This document shows, piece by piece, positions 1 through 8,868 of a stretch of DNA of 33,484 nucleotides. Under the pieces are notes generated by a model. It worked only from the letters and a program-made list of their open reading frames with translations, made no database searches and was not told the DNA's origin. The position numbers were made by a program, and so were the translations under genes. Every line of letters begins with the position of its first letter. Position 1 is the stretch's first letter. Source of the stretch: Azospirillum sp. TSO22-1 (GTDB lineage: Bacteria > Pseudomonadota > Alphaproteobacteria > Azospirillales > Azospirillaceae); NCBI RefSeq assembly GCF_003116015.1, contig NZ_LGQZ01000093.1, positions 1-33,484 of the forward strand, read 5' to 3'.

Positions 1-1150
1 CGCCGCGGCCGTCGTACTGGTCCTTGTGGGCGATCTGCCAGGAATCCTCGTCCACGTAGAACTCGCGCTTGGCGTAGAGGTGCCGCGCGCCGGGCTTCAG
101 CGTCGCCTCCACCACCCATACCCGGTGCAGCTCGTAGCGCACGAGGTCCTGGTTGATGGTGTTCTCCTTGATGATGTCCGAATACTTCAGGCTCTTGTCG
201 GTCAGCTTGTAGTTGTTATAGGGGATGATCATCTCCCGCTTGCCGACCAGCTTCCAGTCGTAGCGGTCGGGGGCGCCGTTGTAGCCCTCGTAGTCGTCCA
301 TGGTGCGCAGGCCGTCGGTACCGGTGCCCGGGCTGTCGTACGACACCGAGGGGGCCCGCAGCACCCGGCGCTGGCCGGGATTGTAGGTCCAGGCCAGGCG
401 GGAGTCCTTCACCTGATCGAGCGGATCGTGCACCAGGATCGCCTCGCCGGCGATGCTGGAGGGCGCCGTCACCAGATTCAGATAGTAGTGCAGGCGGTTG
501 GGCTCCGGGTTGCCAAGCGTGCTGGCGCGCCCGTACCACTCGGTCCGGCGCAGCGGCGTGAAGCTGCCGTTGGTGTGCACCGGGAACTCCGTGCCGAAGC
601 GCTGGTAGGTGCCGCCGCGGTAGCGCATGACGTGGTTCCACATCACCTCCACGCCACTTTTCGGCACCGGGAACGGCACCGCCGTGGAGCTGATGTTGAG
701 CACGCCGTTGCCGCCGTCGGCGAGCTGCGCGGCGACACCCTCCGCCTTGACGGCGTCGTATTCCTTCTGTGGCAGCGCGGCGGTGCGGTGGGTCGGGTAC
801 ACCTTCATCGTGTAGGACGGATAGCGCTTCAGCAGCGCGATCTGCCCCGGCGCCAGCTTGTCCTTGTGCTGGTCGGCGTTGGCCGCGGTGATGGTGTAAA
901 GCGGCTGTTCCGACGCGTAGGGGTCGGCGTAGCCCTTGGCCGGGTCGAAGCCGGCCGGCGGCTTGGTCAGGCCGCCGGTCCAGGCCGGGATGGTGCCCGC
1001 CTTGTTGCCGGCCGCTTCCGCACCCATCGGCGTCAGGTCCTTGCCGAGGCGGGCGGCGTCCTGCGGAGTCATCTCGGCGGCGGCGAAGCCGGCCGTGCCG
1101 AGGACCAGCGCGACGGCGACCGGCGCCGTGAACATCGAAGTGCGTCGCAT
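1..1150 (-). CDS. DUF1329 family protein, 3' end cut by window edge
   Basis: The reading frame stays open from an ATG at 1150 to the window edge, giving about 383 residues. Family members are usually around 450, so the C-terminus is probably missing. The product starts MRRTSMFTAPVAVALVLG and has a signal peptide ending near AGFAAAE, so it is exported. Matching stretches include AARLGKDLTPMGAEAAGNK near the N-terminus, and VMWNHVMRYRGG and MDDYEGYNGAPDRYDWKLVG further on, all typical of DUF1329. This family has a LolA-like fold and usually sits beside DUF1302. An AGGAG lies about 10 bases before the ATG. The DUF1302 gene ends 17 bases upstream, so the two are surely co-transcribed. The biochemical role is unproven; an envelope lipid-handling role is suggested for the family. 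Family assignment is firm. Confidence 0.9.
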   Translation of the reverse strand, partial: MRRTSMFTAPVAVALVLGTAGFAAAEMTPQDAARLGKDLTPMGAEAAGNKAGTIPAWTGGLTKPPAGFDPAKGYADPYASEQPLYTITAANADQHKDKLAPGQIALLKRYPSYTMKVYPTHRTAALPQKEYDAVKAEGVAAQLADGGNGVLNISSTAVPFPVPKSGVEVMWNHVMRYRGGTYQRFGTEFPVHTNGSFTPLRRTEWYGRASTLGNPEPNRLHYYLNLVTAPSSIAGEAILVHDPLDQVKDSRLAWTYNPGQRRVLRAPSVSYDSPGTGTDGLRTMDDYEGYNGAPDRYDWKLVGKREMIIPYNNYKLTDKSLKYSDIIKENTINQDLVRYELHRVWVVEATLKPGARHLYAKREFYVDEDSWQIAHKDQYDGRG

Positions 1151-1167
1151 GGATCGTCGTCTCCTGC

Positions 1168-2988
1168 TTAGAACGTCATGCCGACGACCAGGGCCACGTA
1201 GGCACGGTCGCGCTGTGGGTCGTACTTGGCTTTCTGGTTGTAGGCGCTGAGCGTCAGGTCGGCGTAGTAACGCTGCAGCAGGTCGGCGCGCAGCCCGAGG
1301 CCGACGTTGACGCGATCCTTGACGAAGGTGCCGTCCGGCGACACACCGCCGACATCCCAGGCCACCGAGAGGCGCGGCGTCAGGTTCACGCCGGCGAACA
1401 CGTCCGGGTAGGTCAGCGACACCTGCGTGCGCAGACCCCAGGAGTTCGACGTGGCGAAGCCGTCCGCGCCGCAGTAGTCGACCACCGTGGTGCCGCAGGC
1501 CGTGGTCGCGCTGCCGGCGCGGCCGAAGCCCGGGGAACGGCCGTAGCGGGTCGAGGTGTTCGGATCGCCGATGCCGCTCCAGTGCTGGAACGCCACCTCG
1601 CCCAGCAGGCGCAGGGAGTCCGCCCCCATCACGTTGGGGAACGACTTGATGGTCGAGACCTGGATCTGCGTCTTGTCCTTCAGGTCGTAGCCGCGGATGA
1701 CGCTGCCGAGCGGGCGCGACTTCAGGTAGCCCAGCGGCCCGGTGCCGCTGGACACGCCGGCCACCAGGTCGCTGGTGTTGATCTGCACCGGCACGTCGGT
1801 GGCGTGGCTGATCTCCGACGAGACGCTCCAGCCGCCGATCTCGGTGGCGGCGCTGGCGCCGTAGACCCGGATGTCCTCTGCCGAATAGTCCTCGAAGTAC
1901 TGCGCGGCGTTGGACGGCAGGCTGTACAACGAGTTGCGCACCGTGGACGGCGAACGCACCATGCTGAAGATCGGGCTGCGCGCGTGGTACTGCGCGTAGT
2001 ACAGGCCGAAGTCGGTGCCGATGCCCGAGGCGAAGTAGCGGCCCGCCACGCCGAACTGCCCGCTGTCGCGCGGCTCCTGCCGGCCGGCGTTGCTCATGCG
2101 GGCGTTGAGGCCGCGCAGCGCCGGGATGCCGTTGTAGCCCTGGACGTCGCCGAACGGCGCCGGGGTGATGTTGGCCGCGACGTTCGAGCAGTTGAGGATG
2201 TCGCTCGGGCTCCAGAAGGTGCCGCAGCCCTCGAAGGTCGAATGCTTCCAGGCGAACTGGTAGAAGCCCTCGACGCTGAAGCCGTCGCCCAGGCCGGCGT
2301 TGAAGGAGATCTGCGGGACCGGCAGCAGGATCTCCTTGATCTGCGCGCCGGGGCGGCGGGCGGCGCTGCCGTCCACGATGTTGTACTGGTTGACGCCGGC
2401 GACGAACAGGCTCTCGCCCCAGTTCACCACATGCTGGCCGGCCTTCACCGCGACCGAGCGGTCGCCGCCCAAGCCGATGTCGCCGAAGGCGTAGGCGTCG
2501 AGCAGCTGGGCGCCCTTGAACTTCGACAGCGTGTAGAAGTCGCTGTCGTTCAGCCGCGAGCCGGCCCGGTAACCGTTCGCCGAATGCCCGAAATCAACGC
2601 CCTGGCGCTCGGTAGCGGCGTCGTACCACGCCTTGCCGCGCAGGAAGACGCCGTAGCCGTCGCGGCTGACCTGCACCTCGCCAAGCGCCTTGCCGAGCGC
2701 CGAATAGAGGTCGCCGCGCCGGTAGTTCAGGTTGCCGTCGTCGGTGGTCGTGCCGTCGCCGCGCCCGCCGTTGCCGCGCGCCACCAGCGCAGCGTCGGGG
2801 TTGCGCAGCCGCATCGCCGCTCCCACCGAGAGGTCGAGCGCGGTCTGCGCCTCCCACCCGTCACCCAGCGCAAAGGTCTCGGCCTGCGCCGGTGCGCCCA
2901 GCGCCCCCAGCAGCCACAACGCCGACCCGCACAGCAGCCCGGCCGCCGGGCGCCTCCCCCACCGAAGCATGAACCGATCCCCCCTCAT
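1168..2988 (-). CDS. DUF1302 family outer-membrane protein
   Basis: The 606-residue product has a classical signal peptide (LLCGSALWLLGALGAPAQA, then ET) followed by a beta-strand-rich, Gly/Asn/aromatic-rich body. It ends in a C-terminal aromatic, YVALVVGMTF, as outer-membrane barrels do. Motifs such as AGQHVVNWGESLFVAGVNQ and a late repeat of strand-like segments fit DUF1302, a family found beside DUF1329 in many proteobacteria, often near acyl-CoA ligases or RND exporters. Two starts are possible: the ATG at 2988, preceded by AGGGGGAGG, or the ATG at 2970 (MLRWGRR), which also has a purine-rich lead and gives a cleaner signal peptide. The gene lies 39 bases after the chemoreceptor gene and 17 before the DUF1329 gene. 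A role as a porin-like or hydrophobic-compound channel is inferred. Confidence 0.9.
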   Translation of the reverse strand: MRGDRFMLRWGRRPAAGLLCGSALWLLGALGAPAQAETFALGDGWEAQTALDLSVGAAMRLRNPDAALVARGNGGRGDGTTTDDGNLNYRRGDLYSALGKALGEVQVSRDGYGVFLRGKAWYDAATERQGVDFGHSANGYRAGSRLNDSDFYTLSKFKGAQLLDAYAFGDIGLGGDRSVAVKAGQHVVNWGESLFVAGVNQYNIVDGSAARRPGAQIKEILLPVPQISFNAGLGDGFSVEGFYQFAWKHSTFEGCGTFWSPSDILNCSNVAANITPAPFGDVQGYNGIPALRGLNARMSNAGRQEPRDSGQFGVAGRYFASGIGTDFGLYYAQYHARSPIFSMVRSPSTVRNSLYSLPSNAAQYFEDYSAEDIRVYGASAATEIGGWSVSSEISHATDVPVQINTSDLVAGVSSGTGPLGYLKSRPLGSVIRGYDLKDKTQIQVSTIKSFPNVMGADSLRLLGEVAFQHWSGIGDPNTSTRYGRSPGFGRAGSATTACGTTVVDYCGADGFATSNSWGLRTQVSLTYPDVFAGVNLTPRLSVAWDVGGVSPDGTFVKDRVNVGLGLRADLLQRYYADLTLSAYNQKAKYDPQRDRAYVALVVGMTF

Positions 2989-3027
2989 CGCAAAAAGCCT
3001 CCCCCTTGTCCGTGTTCTTCCGTGCGG

Positions 3028-4938
3028 TCAGACGACCCGCACCTGGTCGAGGAACCGGCCGACCTCGCGGCGCAACCGTTCCGATTGGCCCGACAGGTCG
3101 TCGGCCGCGTGCAGGACCCGGCCGGCGGCGGTGCCGGTGTCGTTCACCGCGCCGGCCAGCGTGGTGCTGTGCGACGACAGCCGGCCGATGCCGGTCGCCA
3201 CCTGCTGGATGTTGCGGGCGATGTCCCGCGTTGCCGCGCCCTGCTGCTCGACCGCGGCGGCGACCGCCGTGGCCACCTGATCGATGTCGGCGACCATGGT
3301 CGTGATCGCGGCGATGGCATCCACCGTGCCGGCGGTGGCCTGCTGGATGGCGCCGATCTGCTGGGCGATCTCCCCCGTCGCCTTCGAGGTCTGATGCGCC
3401 AGCGCCTTCACCTCGTTCGCCACGACGACGAAGCCCTTGCCGGCCTCGCCGGCGCGTGCCGCCTCGATGGTGGCGTTCAGCGCCAGCAGGTTGGTCTGGT
3501 GGGCGATGCGGTTGATCAGGTCGACCACGCGCCCGATGGTCTGCGCGGACTCCGACAGCGCCTGCACCATGCCGTTGGTGCGCCCGGCCTCGGCCACCGC
3601 GCGGCCGGCCATGGCGGTGGACTGGGCGACGCGCTGCCCGATCTCGCCCACCGAGGCCGACAGCTGCTCGGCCGCCGCGCTGACCTGCTGGACGTTGTGC
3701 ACGGTGTCCTCGGAGGTGGCGGAGAAGGCGCACAGGTGCCGGTTGGCGCCGTCGGTGGTCTGCGCCATGCCGGCGGCGGCGGCGTGCAGGTCCGCCGCGG
3801 CGGCCGACACGACGTCCACCACGTGCTGCACACTCTCCTCGAAGCCGTTGGCCAGTTCGGCCAGCATCCGGCCCTTCTCGTGCTCGGCGTCCTGCTTGGC
3901 GCGTTCCTGCTCCACCTGGAAGCGTTCCATGGCGAGCGCGTTGTCCTTGAACACCGCGACCGCGCGGGCCATGGCGCCGATCTCGTCGCGCGCGGTCTGC
4001 GCCGGGATCTCCACACCCTTGTCGCCGGCCGCCAGCGCCTCCATGGTGCGGGTGATGCGGCGCACCGGGCGGATGATGCTGCGCGCGATCACCCAGGCCA
4101 GCGCCAGCCCGAGCAACTGCCCGGCCACCGCCAGCGCGATCAGCAGCGCTTGGCCCTGCCCCATGGTGGCCTCGTTCTCCGCCTGGAGACGCGTCAGGTT
4201 GCCCACCGCCGTCTCGCGCAGCGCCTGGCCGGAGGCGATCAGGCGGCGACCGGTGACGCGGACCAGCGCGTCGGCGGCGAGGTCGGCGGCGTCCGCGGCG
4301 GCGGTCACCGCCTCCAGGCGCCGCCGCGCCTCCGCCATCGGGGCGGCCAGGGCGGGCGCCGTGGCGGCGGCCTCAGCCAAGGCCTTGCGCACCGCGTCGG
4401 CGTCGTCCTCCATCTGCTCGGCCTCGTAGCGTTCGAGCAGCAGCGGCAGTTTGGCGAGCACCTCGCGCACCCCGGCCGGGGCTTGGTCGGCCGCCGCCTG
4501 GAGACCCGGCAGCAGCTCGTCCAGGATGAGGGCACGGCGGCGGGTCTTGGCCTCGACGACGCGCGCGAACTCCGCCTCGAACTGGCGGCGGGCCGCGGTC
4601 AGCTCGTCGAGCGGCGCGGCAAGCCCGGCGGCACCGGGGCGCGTGCGGATGGCGGCGGCGGTCGCGTCGAGGCGCTGGCCGACGTCCCGGGCGGTGGTGC
4701 GCTCCAGCTCGCGGCCCGAGGCGGCGTAGTTCTGCGCGGCGCGCATCAGGATGCCGATGTCGGTCTGCACCTCCATGGCGGAGATCGCCACCTCGGCCAC
4801 CTCGCCGTAGGAGACGAACTGCTCGCGCGCCATGCCGAACCCGACCACCCCCGCGGTCCCCATCGCCGCCAGCAGGGCCAGCACCGACAGGAAGCCGGCA
4901 AAGATGCGCGTCGATACGGCAAGCTTTTCCAAGACCAT
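3028..4938 (-). CDS. Methyl-accepting chemotaxis protein (membrane chemoreceptor)
   Basis: The 636-residue receptor has a transmembrane helix at about residues 11-34 and a mainly helical periplasmic sensor at about 35-262, with no PAS- or Cache-like pattern that I can see. A second membrane helix lies at about 264-287, HAMP at about 288-340, and the cytoplasmic signalling hairpin follows. The CheA/CheW-contacting tip reads EAARAGEAGKGF around residue 492. The C-terminus, GRFLDQVRVV, has no CheR-binding pentapeptide tether. The start at 4938 follows a G-rich lead and gives a short N-terminal cytoplasmic tail, as expected. It lies between the acyl-CoA ligase and DUF1302 genes on the same strand, which suggests taxis towards the compound this cluster degrades. 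The ligand is unknown. Confidence 0.96.
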   Translation of the reverse strand: MVLEKLAVSTRIFAGFLSVLALLAAMGTAGVVGFGMAREQFVSYGEVAEVAISAMEVQTDIGILMRAAQNYAASGRELERTTARDVGQRLDATAAAIRTRPGAAGLAAPLDELTAARRQFEAEFARVVEAKTRRRALILDELLPGLQAAADQAPAGVREVLAKLPLLLERYEAEQMEDDADAVRKALAEAAATAPALAAPMAEARRRLEAVTAAADAADLAADALVRVTGRRLIASGQALRETAVGNLTRLQAENEATMGQGQALLIALAVAGQLLGLALAWVIARSIIRPVRRITRTMEALAAGDKGVEIPAQTARDEIGAMARAVAVFKDNALAMERFQVEQERAKQDAEHEKGRMLAELANGFEESVQHVVDVVSAAAADLHAAAAGMAQTTDGANRHLCAFSATSEDTVHNVQQVSAAAEQLSASVGEIGQRVAQSTAMAGRAVAEAGRTNGMVQALSESAQTIGRVVDLINRIAHQTNLLALNATIEAARAGEAGKGFVVVANEVKALAHQTSKATGEIAQQIGAIQQATAGTVDAIAAITTMVADIDQVATAVAAAVEQQGAATRDIARNIQQVATGIGRLSSHSTTLAGAVNDTGTAAGRVLHAADDLSGQSERLRREVGRFLDQVRVV

Positions 4939-5082
4939 GTGTCGCCGCCCCCAGAGGACGAGGTTGTTTCAGGACGAGGCAGGCCGGTCGCGCCGGCGGG
5001 AGCCGGCGCGCGGTCGCACGCGTCGTGGTGATGCCGGAAGCCCCGGCCGCGCCTCACGCCGGCCGGACGGCGTGGACCGTCG

Positions 5083-6795
5083 CTAGAATCCGTGCGCCAT
5101 CGTTCCCCCTGATTTCCCCTTGCCGGCCACGCCGTCCCCCACGGCGGCGCGGACGCGTTCCTCGTCGATCAGCGTCTTCTTCGACAGCTTGCCGACCGCG
5201 GTCTTCGGCAGCTCGGCGCGCAGCTCAATGGCCTTCGGCATCTCGATGCGCGACAGGTGTCCGGACAGGAAGTCCTTGAGACCCTCCGGCGTCGCCTCCG
5301 TGCCGTCGCGCAGGCGCACGAACGCCTTGGGCGCCTGCCCGCGGTAGCCGTCGGGGATGCCGATGACGATGCACTCGGCGACGGCCGGGTGCTGGTACAG
5401 CGCCTCCTCGATCACCCGCGGATAGACGTTGTAGCCGCCACACAGAATCAGGTCCTTGATGCGGTCGGTGAGGAAGACGTAGCCGTCCTCATCCACCCGC
5501 CCGACGTCGCCGGTGCGCAGGAAGTCCCCGACGAAGATGTCCGCCGTCTCCTCCGGCCGGTTCCAGTAGCCACGCATGACCTGCGGCCCGCGGACGCACA
5601 CCTCGCCGTGCTCGCCCGGTCCCGCCGTCCGGCGCGGGTCGTCCACGGCGCGGATCTCCACCATCGTGCCCGGCAACGGCACGCCGATCGAGCCGGCCTT
5701 GTTGACGCCGCGCACCGGGTTGCAGGTGGCCACAGGCGAAGTCTCCGACAGGCCGTAGCCCTCGACCAGGGTGCAGCCGGTGACCGCCTCGAACCGTTCC
5801 TTCACCTCCAGCGGTAGCGGCGCGCCGCCGGAGATGCAGCAGCGGATCGACGACAGGTCGCAGCCCGGCTGCTGCGCGGCGGCGATCAGCGCGGTGTAGA
5901 TGGTGGGCACGGCGGGGAAGAAGGTCGGCCGCTTGACCGCGATCCGCTTCACCACCTCCTCCAGCTCGAAGCGCGGCAGCAGGATCAGCTCCGCGCCCGA
6001 ATGGATGGCCAGGTTCATCGCCGCGGTCATGGCGAACACGTGGAACAGCGGCAGCACGCCGAGCACCCGGTCTTCCCCCGGCGGGCCAGCGAGCCAATAG
6101 GTCACCTGCGCGGCGTTCACCGAGACGTTGGCGTGCGTGAGCGTCGCCCCCTTCGGCACGCCGGTGGTGCCGCCGGTGTATTGCAGCACCGCCACGTCCT
6201 CGGCCGGGTCGATGTCCACCGGGGCCGGTGCGCCGTCGTTGTCGATCAGGCGGCCGAACGGAATCAGGTGGGGATCGTCGGACGGTGGCGTCACCGCGGC
6301 GCCGGTGAAGGACGGGAACAACGTGCAGCCGTCCGACACGATCCCGGCGACGGGGCAGACCACGACCCGCTCCAGGCACGAGGCGCCCAGCTGCGCCGCC
6401 ACCCGCCCGAGCAGGCAGCGCTCGTCCAGCGTCAGCATGACGGTGGTGCCGGAATCCTCGATCTGGTGGCGCAGTTCCCGCTCCACGTAGAGCGGGTTGT
6501 AATTCACCACGATGCCACCGGCCTTCAGGATGCCGTAGTAGCCGATGACCGAATAGGGCGTGTTGGGCAGGCACAGCCCGACCCGCGTGCCCTTGCCGAC
6601 ACCGATGGCCTGCAGACCACGGGCGACGCGGTCGACCAGCCGGCCGACCTCGGCGTAGCTGTAGGATGTGCCCAGGAAGTCCAGACACGGCCGGTCAGCG
6701 AAACGCGCCACCGCCTCGTCCAGCAGGCTGTGCATCGGGCGGCCCGACAGGGCGGGCAGCGGACGCACGGGGTGCCCCTGCATCGCGTCGTTCAT
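5083..6795 (-). CDS. Long-chain fatty-acid/carboxylic-acid CoA ligase (AMP-forming)
   Basis: This is an ANL-superfamily adenylating enzyme that joins CoA to a carboxylic acid via an acyl-AMP. In the 570-residue product the P-loop YTGGTTGVPKG is at about 206-216 and GYGLSETSP at 346-354. The RTGD hinge region is at 427-430, followed by DRIKDLILCGGYNVYP. The C-terminal catalytic Lys is about residue 536, in TAVGKLSKKT. I chose the ATG at 6795 because AGGGGAGG lies about 5 bases upstream. An upstream in-frame ATG at 6858 would add 21 basic residues and lacks such a site. The frame lies 195 bases below the SDR gene and 144 above the chemoreceptor. It probably activates the acid that the upstream enzymes process. 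Chain-length specificity cannot be read from the sequence. Confidence 0.93.
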   Translation of the reverse strand: MNDAMQGHPVRPLPALSGRPMHSLLDEAVARFADRPCLDFLGTSYSYAEVGRLVDRVARGLQAIGVGKGTRVGLCLPNTPYSVIGYYGILKAGGIVVNYNPLYVERELRHQIEDSGTTVMLTLDERCLLGRVAAQLGASCLERVVVCPVAGIVSDGCTLFPSFTGAAVTPPSDDPHLIPFGRLIDNDGAPAPVDIDPAEDVAVLQYTGGTTGVPKGATLTHANVSVNAAQVTYWLAGPPGEDRVLGVLPLFHVFAMTAAMNLAIHSGAELILLPRFELEEVVKRIAVKRPTFFPAVPTIYTALIAAAQQPGCDLSSIRCCISGGAPLPLEVKERFEAVTGCTLVEGYGLSETSPVATCNPVRGVNKAGSIGVPLPGTMVEIRAVDDPRRTAGPGEHGEVCVRGPQVMRGYWNRPEETADIFVGDFLRTGDVGRVDEDGYVFLTDRIKDLILCGGYNVYPRVIEEALYQHPAVAECIVIGIPDGYRGQAPKAFVRLRDGTEATPEGLKDFLSGHLSRIEMPKAIELRAELPKTAVGKLSKKTLIDEERVRAAVGDGVAGKGKSGGTMAHGF

Positions 6796-6920
6796 TCGTC
6801 CTCCCCTGCTTGGTGCGCCCGCCGGTCGTTTCGCGCCACGGGTCGTTCGTTTCGCCAAGCGGGACGGGGTCGGGATTGCGCCCGGTCCGCCCTCGGTGCG
6901 CGGCAGCGCCGCTCACGCCT

Positions 6921-6990
6921 GACGTATAGGTCACATTACTGATTTTCTCAAGAACAAATTAAAGTTCACTTTATGTCAAAGCCGGCCTGC
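6921..6990 (-). promoter_or_regulatory. AT-rich spacer with candidate promoter for the ligase gene
   Basis: An abrupt AT-rich island separates the SDR gene from the ligase gene. On the minus strand it holds TTGACA (6974-6979), followed about 17 bases on by a weak -10 (TGTTCT, 6951-6956). Between them is AAAGTGAACTTT (6961-6972), an inverted repeat with 5-bp arms that could be an operator. A separate promoter here would uncouple the ligase, chemoreceptor, DUF1302 and DUF1329 genes from the upstream operon. The -10 match is poor, so the exact promoter is uncertain. Confidence 0.4.
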
Positions 6991-7845
6991 TCAGAACGTC
7001 AGCGCCGTGGGTCGGCGATCGTTCACGATGTCCTCCATGCGGATCTTCACGCCGACCCGGCTGTCCGGGTGAGTGAGGATGTAGAAGCGCCCAGCGCGCA
7101 CCGCCTCGAACACCGCGTCGGCGACGGATTCCGGTGCGATGCCGGCCTGCACGGCCTGGAACACCGCGTGCCCCACCTTGCGCGACTGCGGACTCATCCC
7201 GGCGAGGCCGGTGTGCTCGCCGGCGCGGTTGCGCTCGGCCTCGACGATGCGGGTCTTCACCCAGGACGGGCAAAGGACCGAGACGCCGATGGGCGCGCCG
7301 CGGAGCGACAGGTCGTGATGCAGCCCCTCCGACACCGTCACCACGGCGAACTTGCTGGCGTTGTAGGCGGCCAGCGCCGGCATCGACAGCAGCCCGGCGA
7401 TGGAGGCGGTGTTGACGATGTGCCCGGCCTCGCCGCGCTCCAGCATGCGCGGCACGAAGGCGCGCAGGCCGTTGGTGACGCCGTAGAAGTTGACGCCCAT
7501 CACCCAGTCCCAGTCCCTGGGCGTGGTCTCCCAGACGCTCTTGGCCAGAGCGACGCCGGCGTTGTTCACCAGCAGGTGAACGGCGCCGTAGTGGCCGAAG
7601 GCGGTGTCGGCCAGCGCGTCCACCTGATCGGCGTCCGCCACGTCGGTGCGCACGGCCAGCGCCTCGACTCCCGCGGCGGCGAACTCATCGGCCAAGGCAC
7701 CCAGCGCCCTGGCGTCGATGTCGGCCAGCACGAGCTTCATCCCCTCGGCCGCCGCCCGGCGGGCGATGGCCTTGCCGATGCCCTCGGCGGCACCGGTGAC
7801 GACGGCGACCTTGCCGGTCAGATCCTGCATCCCTTCCCCCATCAT
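6991..7845 (-). CDS. SDR family oxidoreductase
   Basis: This is a classical short-chain dehydrogenase of up to 284 residues. It has the nucleotide-binding glycine motif TGAAEGIG (17-24), ADID after beta-2, NNAG (95-98) and the catalytic set S148, Y161 and K165 in YNASKF. The Asp at the end of beta-2 suggests NAD(H) preference. The ATG at 7845 overlaps the stop of the upstream MDR gene (ATGA), which implies translational coupling. A start at 7830 (MQDLTGKVAVVTG), preceded by GGGGGAAGGG, is equally possible and matches the usual SDR N-terminus. It is the last gene of the tightly spaced six-gene run. It probably interconverts a hydroxyl and a keto group on the pathway's acyl-CoA or acid; the substrate is unknown. 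Confidence 0.9.
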   Translation of the reverse strand: MMGEGMQDLTGKVAVVTGAAEGIGKAIARRAAAEGMKLVLADIDARALGALADEFAAAGVEALAVRTDVADADQVDALADTAFGHYGAVHLLVNNAGVALAKSVWETTPRDWDWVMGVNFYGVTNGLRAFVPRMLERGEAGHIVNTASIAGLLSMPALAAYNASKFAVVTVSEGLHHDLSLRGAPIGVSVLCPSWVKTRIVEAERNRAGEHTGLAGMSPQSRKVGHAVFQAVQAGIAPESVADAVFEAVRAGRFYILTHPDSRVGVKIRMEDIVNDRRPTALTF

Positions 7846-8858
7846 TCTTCCGCGACCTTGAGCACGAGCTTGCCGAGGTTCCCGCCGCTGAACAGCGTCA
7901 GCAGCGCCTCCGGGAAGCTCTCGAACCCCTCGACGACGTGTTCGCGCGATTGCAGCTTGCCTTCCGCCATCCAGCGGGCGAGGTCGCGCACCGCCTCGCC
8001 GTAGCGGTCGGCGTAGTCGAAGACGACCATGCCCTCCATGCGCGCCCGGTTGACCAGCAGCGACAGGTAGTTGCGCGGCCCCTGCACGGGCGTGGTGTTG
8101 TTGTATTGCGAGATGGCGCCGCAGATGACGATGCGGGCGTGGCGCGCGAGGTTGGCCAGCGCGTCATCCAGGGTATCGCCGCCGACGTTGTCGAAGTAGA
8201 CGTCAATGCCCTTCGGGCACGCGCGGCGCAGCGCCACCTTCACATCCTCCGCCTTGTAGTCGATGGCGGCATCGAAGCCGAGTTCGTCCACCACGTACCG
8301 GCACTTGTCCCCGCCGCCGGCGATGCCGACGACGCGGCAGCCCTTCAGCTTGGCAATCTGCCCGACCACGCCGCCGACCGCGCCCGCGGCGCCGGACACG
8401 ACGACCGTGTCGCCGGGGGTCGGCCGGCCGACCTCCAGCAGGCCGAAATACGCGGTCATCCCCGGCATGCCGAGCGTGCCGAGGAACACCGGCAGCCGCG
8501 CCAGCCGCGTCTCCACCCGGGTAAGGTGCTTGCCCGGCAGGCAGGCGTAGTCCTGCACGCCCAGGCTGCCGGTCACCGTGTCGCCCACCGCGAAACCCGG
8601 ATGGCGCGAGGCCACGACGCGCCCGGCGCCGCCGGCCCGCATCACCGCGCCCAGTTCGACCGGCGGGATGTAGGACTTGCCCTCGTTCATCCAGCCGCGC
8701 ATGGCGGGGTCGAGCGACAGGTACAGCGTCCTCACCAGCACCTCGCCCTCGGCGGGCCCGGGTATCGGCTCGGTGGTGAACTGCCAGTCGCTCCGCCTCG
8801 GCAGGCCGACCGGGCGGGCGGCGAGGCGGAACTGGCGGTTGGTCTCGGTCATGCGCAT
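7842..8858 (-). CDS. Zinc-independent MDR NADP-dependent oxidoreductase (curcumin reductase/alkenal reductase type)
   Basis: The 338-residue enzyme belongs to the medium-chain dehydrogenase superfamily, in the branch that includes CurA/YncB and mammalian prostaglandin (15-oxo) reductases. Diagnostic stretches are LYLSLDPAMRGWMNE near residue 50, VSGAAGAVGGVVGQIAKLKG in the Rossmann part, and a late YFDNVGGDTLDDAL. The zinc-ligand residues of alcohol dehydrogenases are absent. Family members reduce the C=C bond of alpha,beta-unsaturated ketones or aldehydes with NADPH. The start could be 8858 or 8852; both lie behind GGGAAGAGGG. Neighbouring SDR genes are 10 bases upstream and overlapping downstream. 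In this operon it could saturate an enone intermediate; this is inferred. Confidence 0.9.
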   Translation of the reverse strand: MRMTETNRQFRLAARPVGLPRRSDWQFTTEPIPGPAEGEVLVRTLYLSLDPAMRGWMNEGKSYIPPVELGAVMRAGGAGRVVASRHPGFAVGDTVTGSLGVQDYACLPGKHLTRVETRLARLPVFLGTLGMPGMTAYFGLLEVGRPTPGDTVVVSGAAGAVGGVVGQIAKLKGCRVVGIAGGGDKCRYVVDELGFDAAIDYKAEDVKVALRRACPKGIDVYFDNVGGDTLDDALANLARHARIVICGAISQYNNTTPVQGPRNYLSLLVNRARMEGMVVFDYADRYGEAVRDLARWMAEGKLQSREHVVEGFESFPEALLTLFSGGNLGKLVLKVAEE

Positions 8859-8868
8859 CCCTCTTCCC

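Noticed and set aside
1582..5031. A 1,149-codon plus-strand open frame
   Set aside because: It spans two unrelated minus-strand genes (DUF1302 and the chemoreceptor) and has Arg/Ala/Gly-rich, motif-free translation; it is an artefact of high GC.
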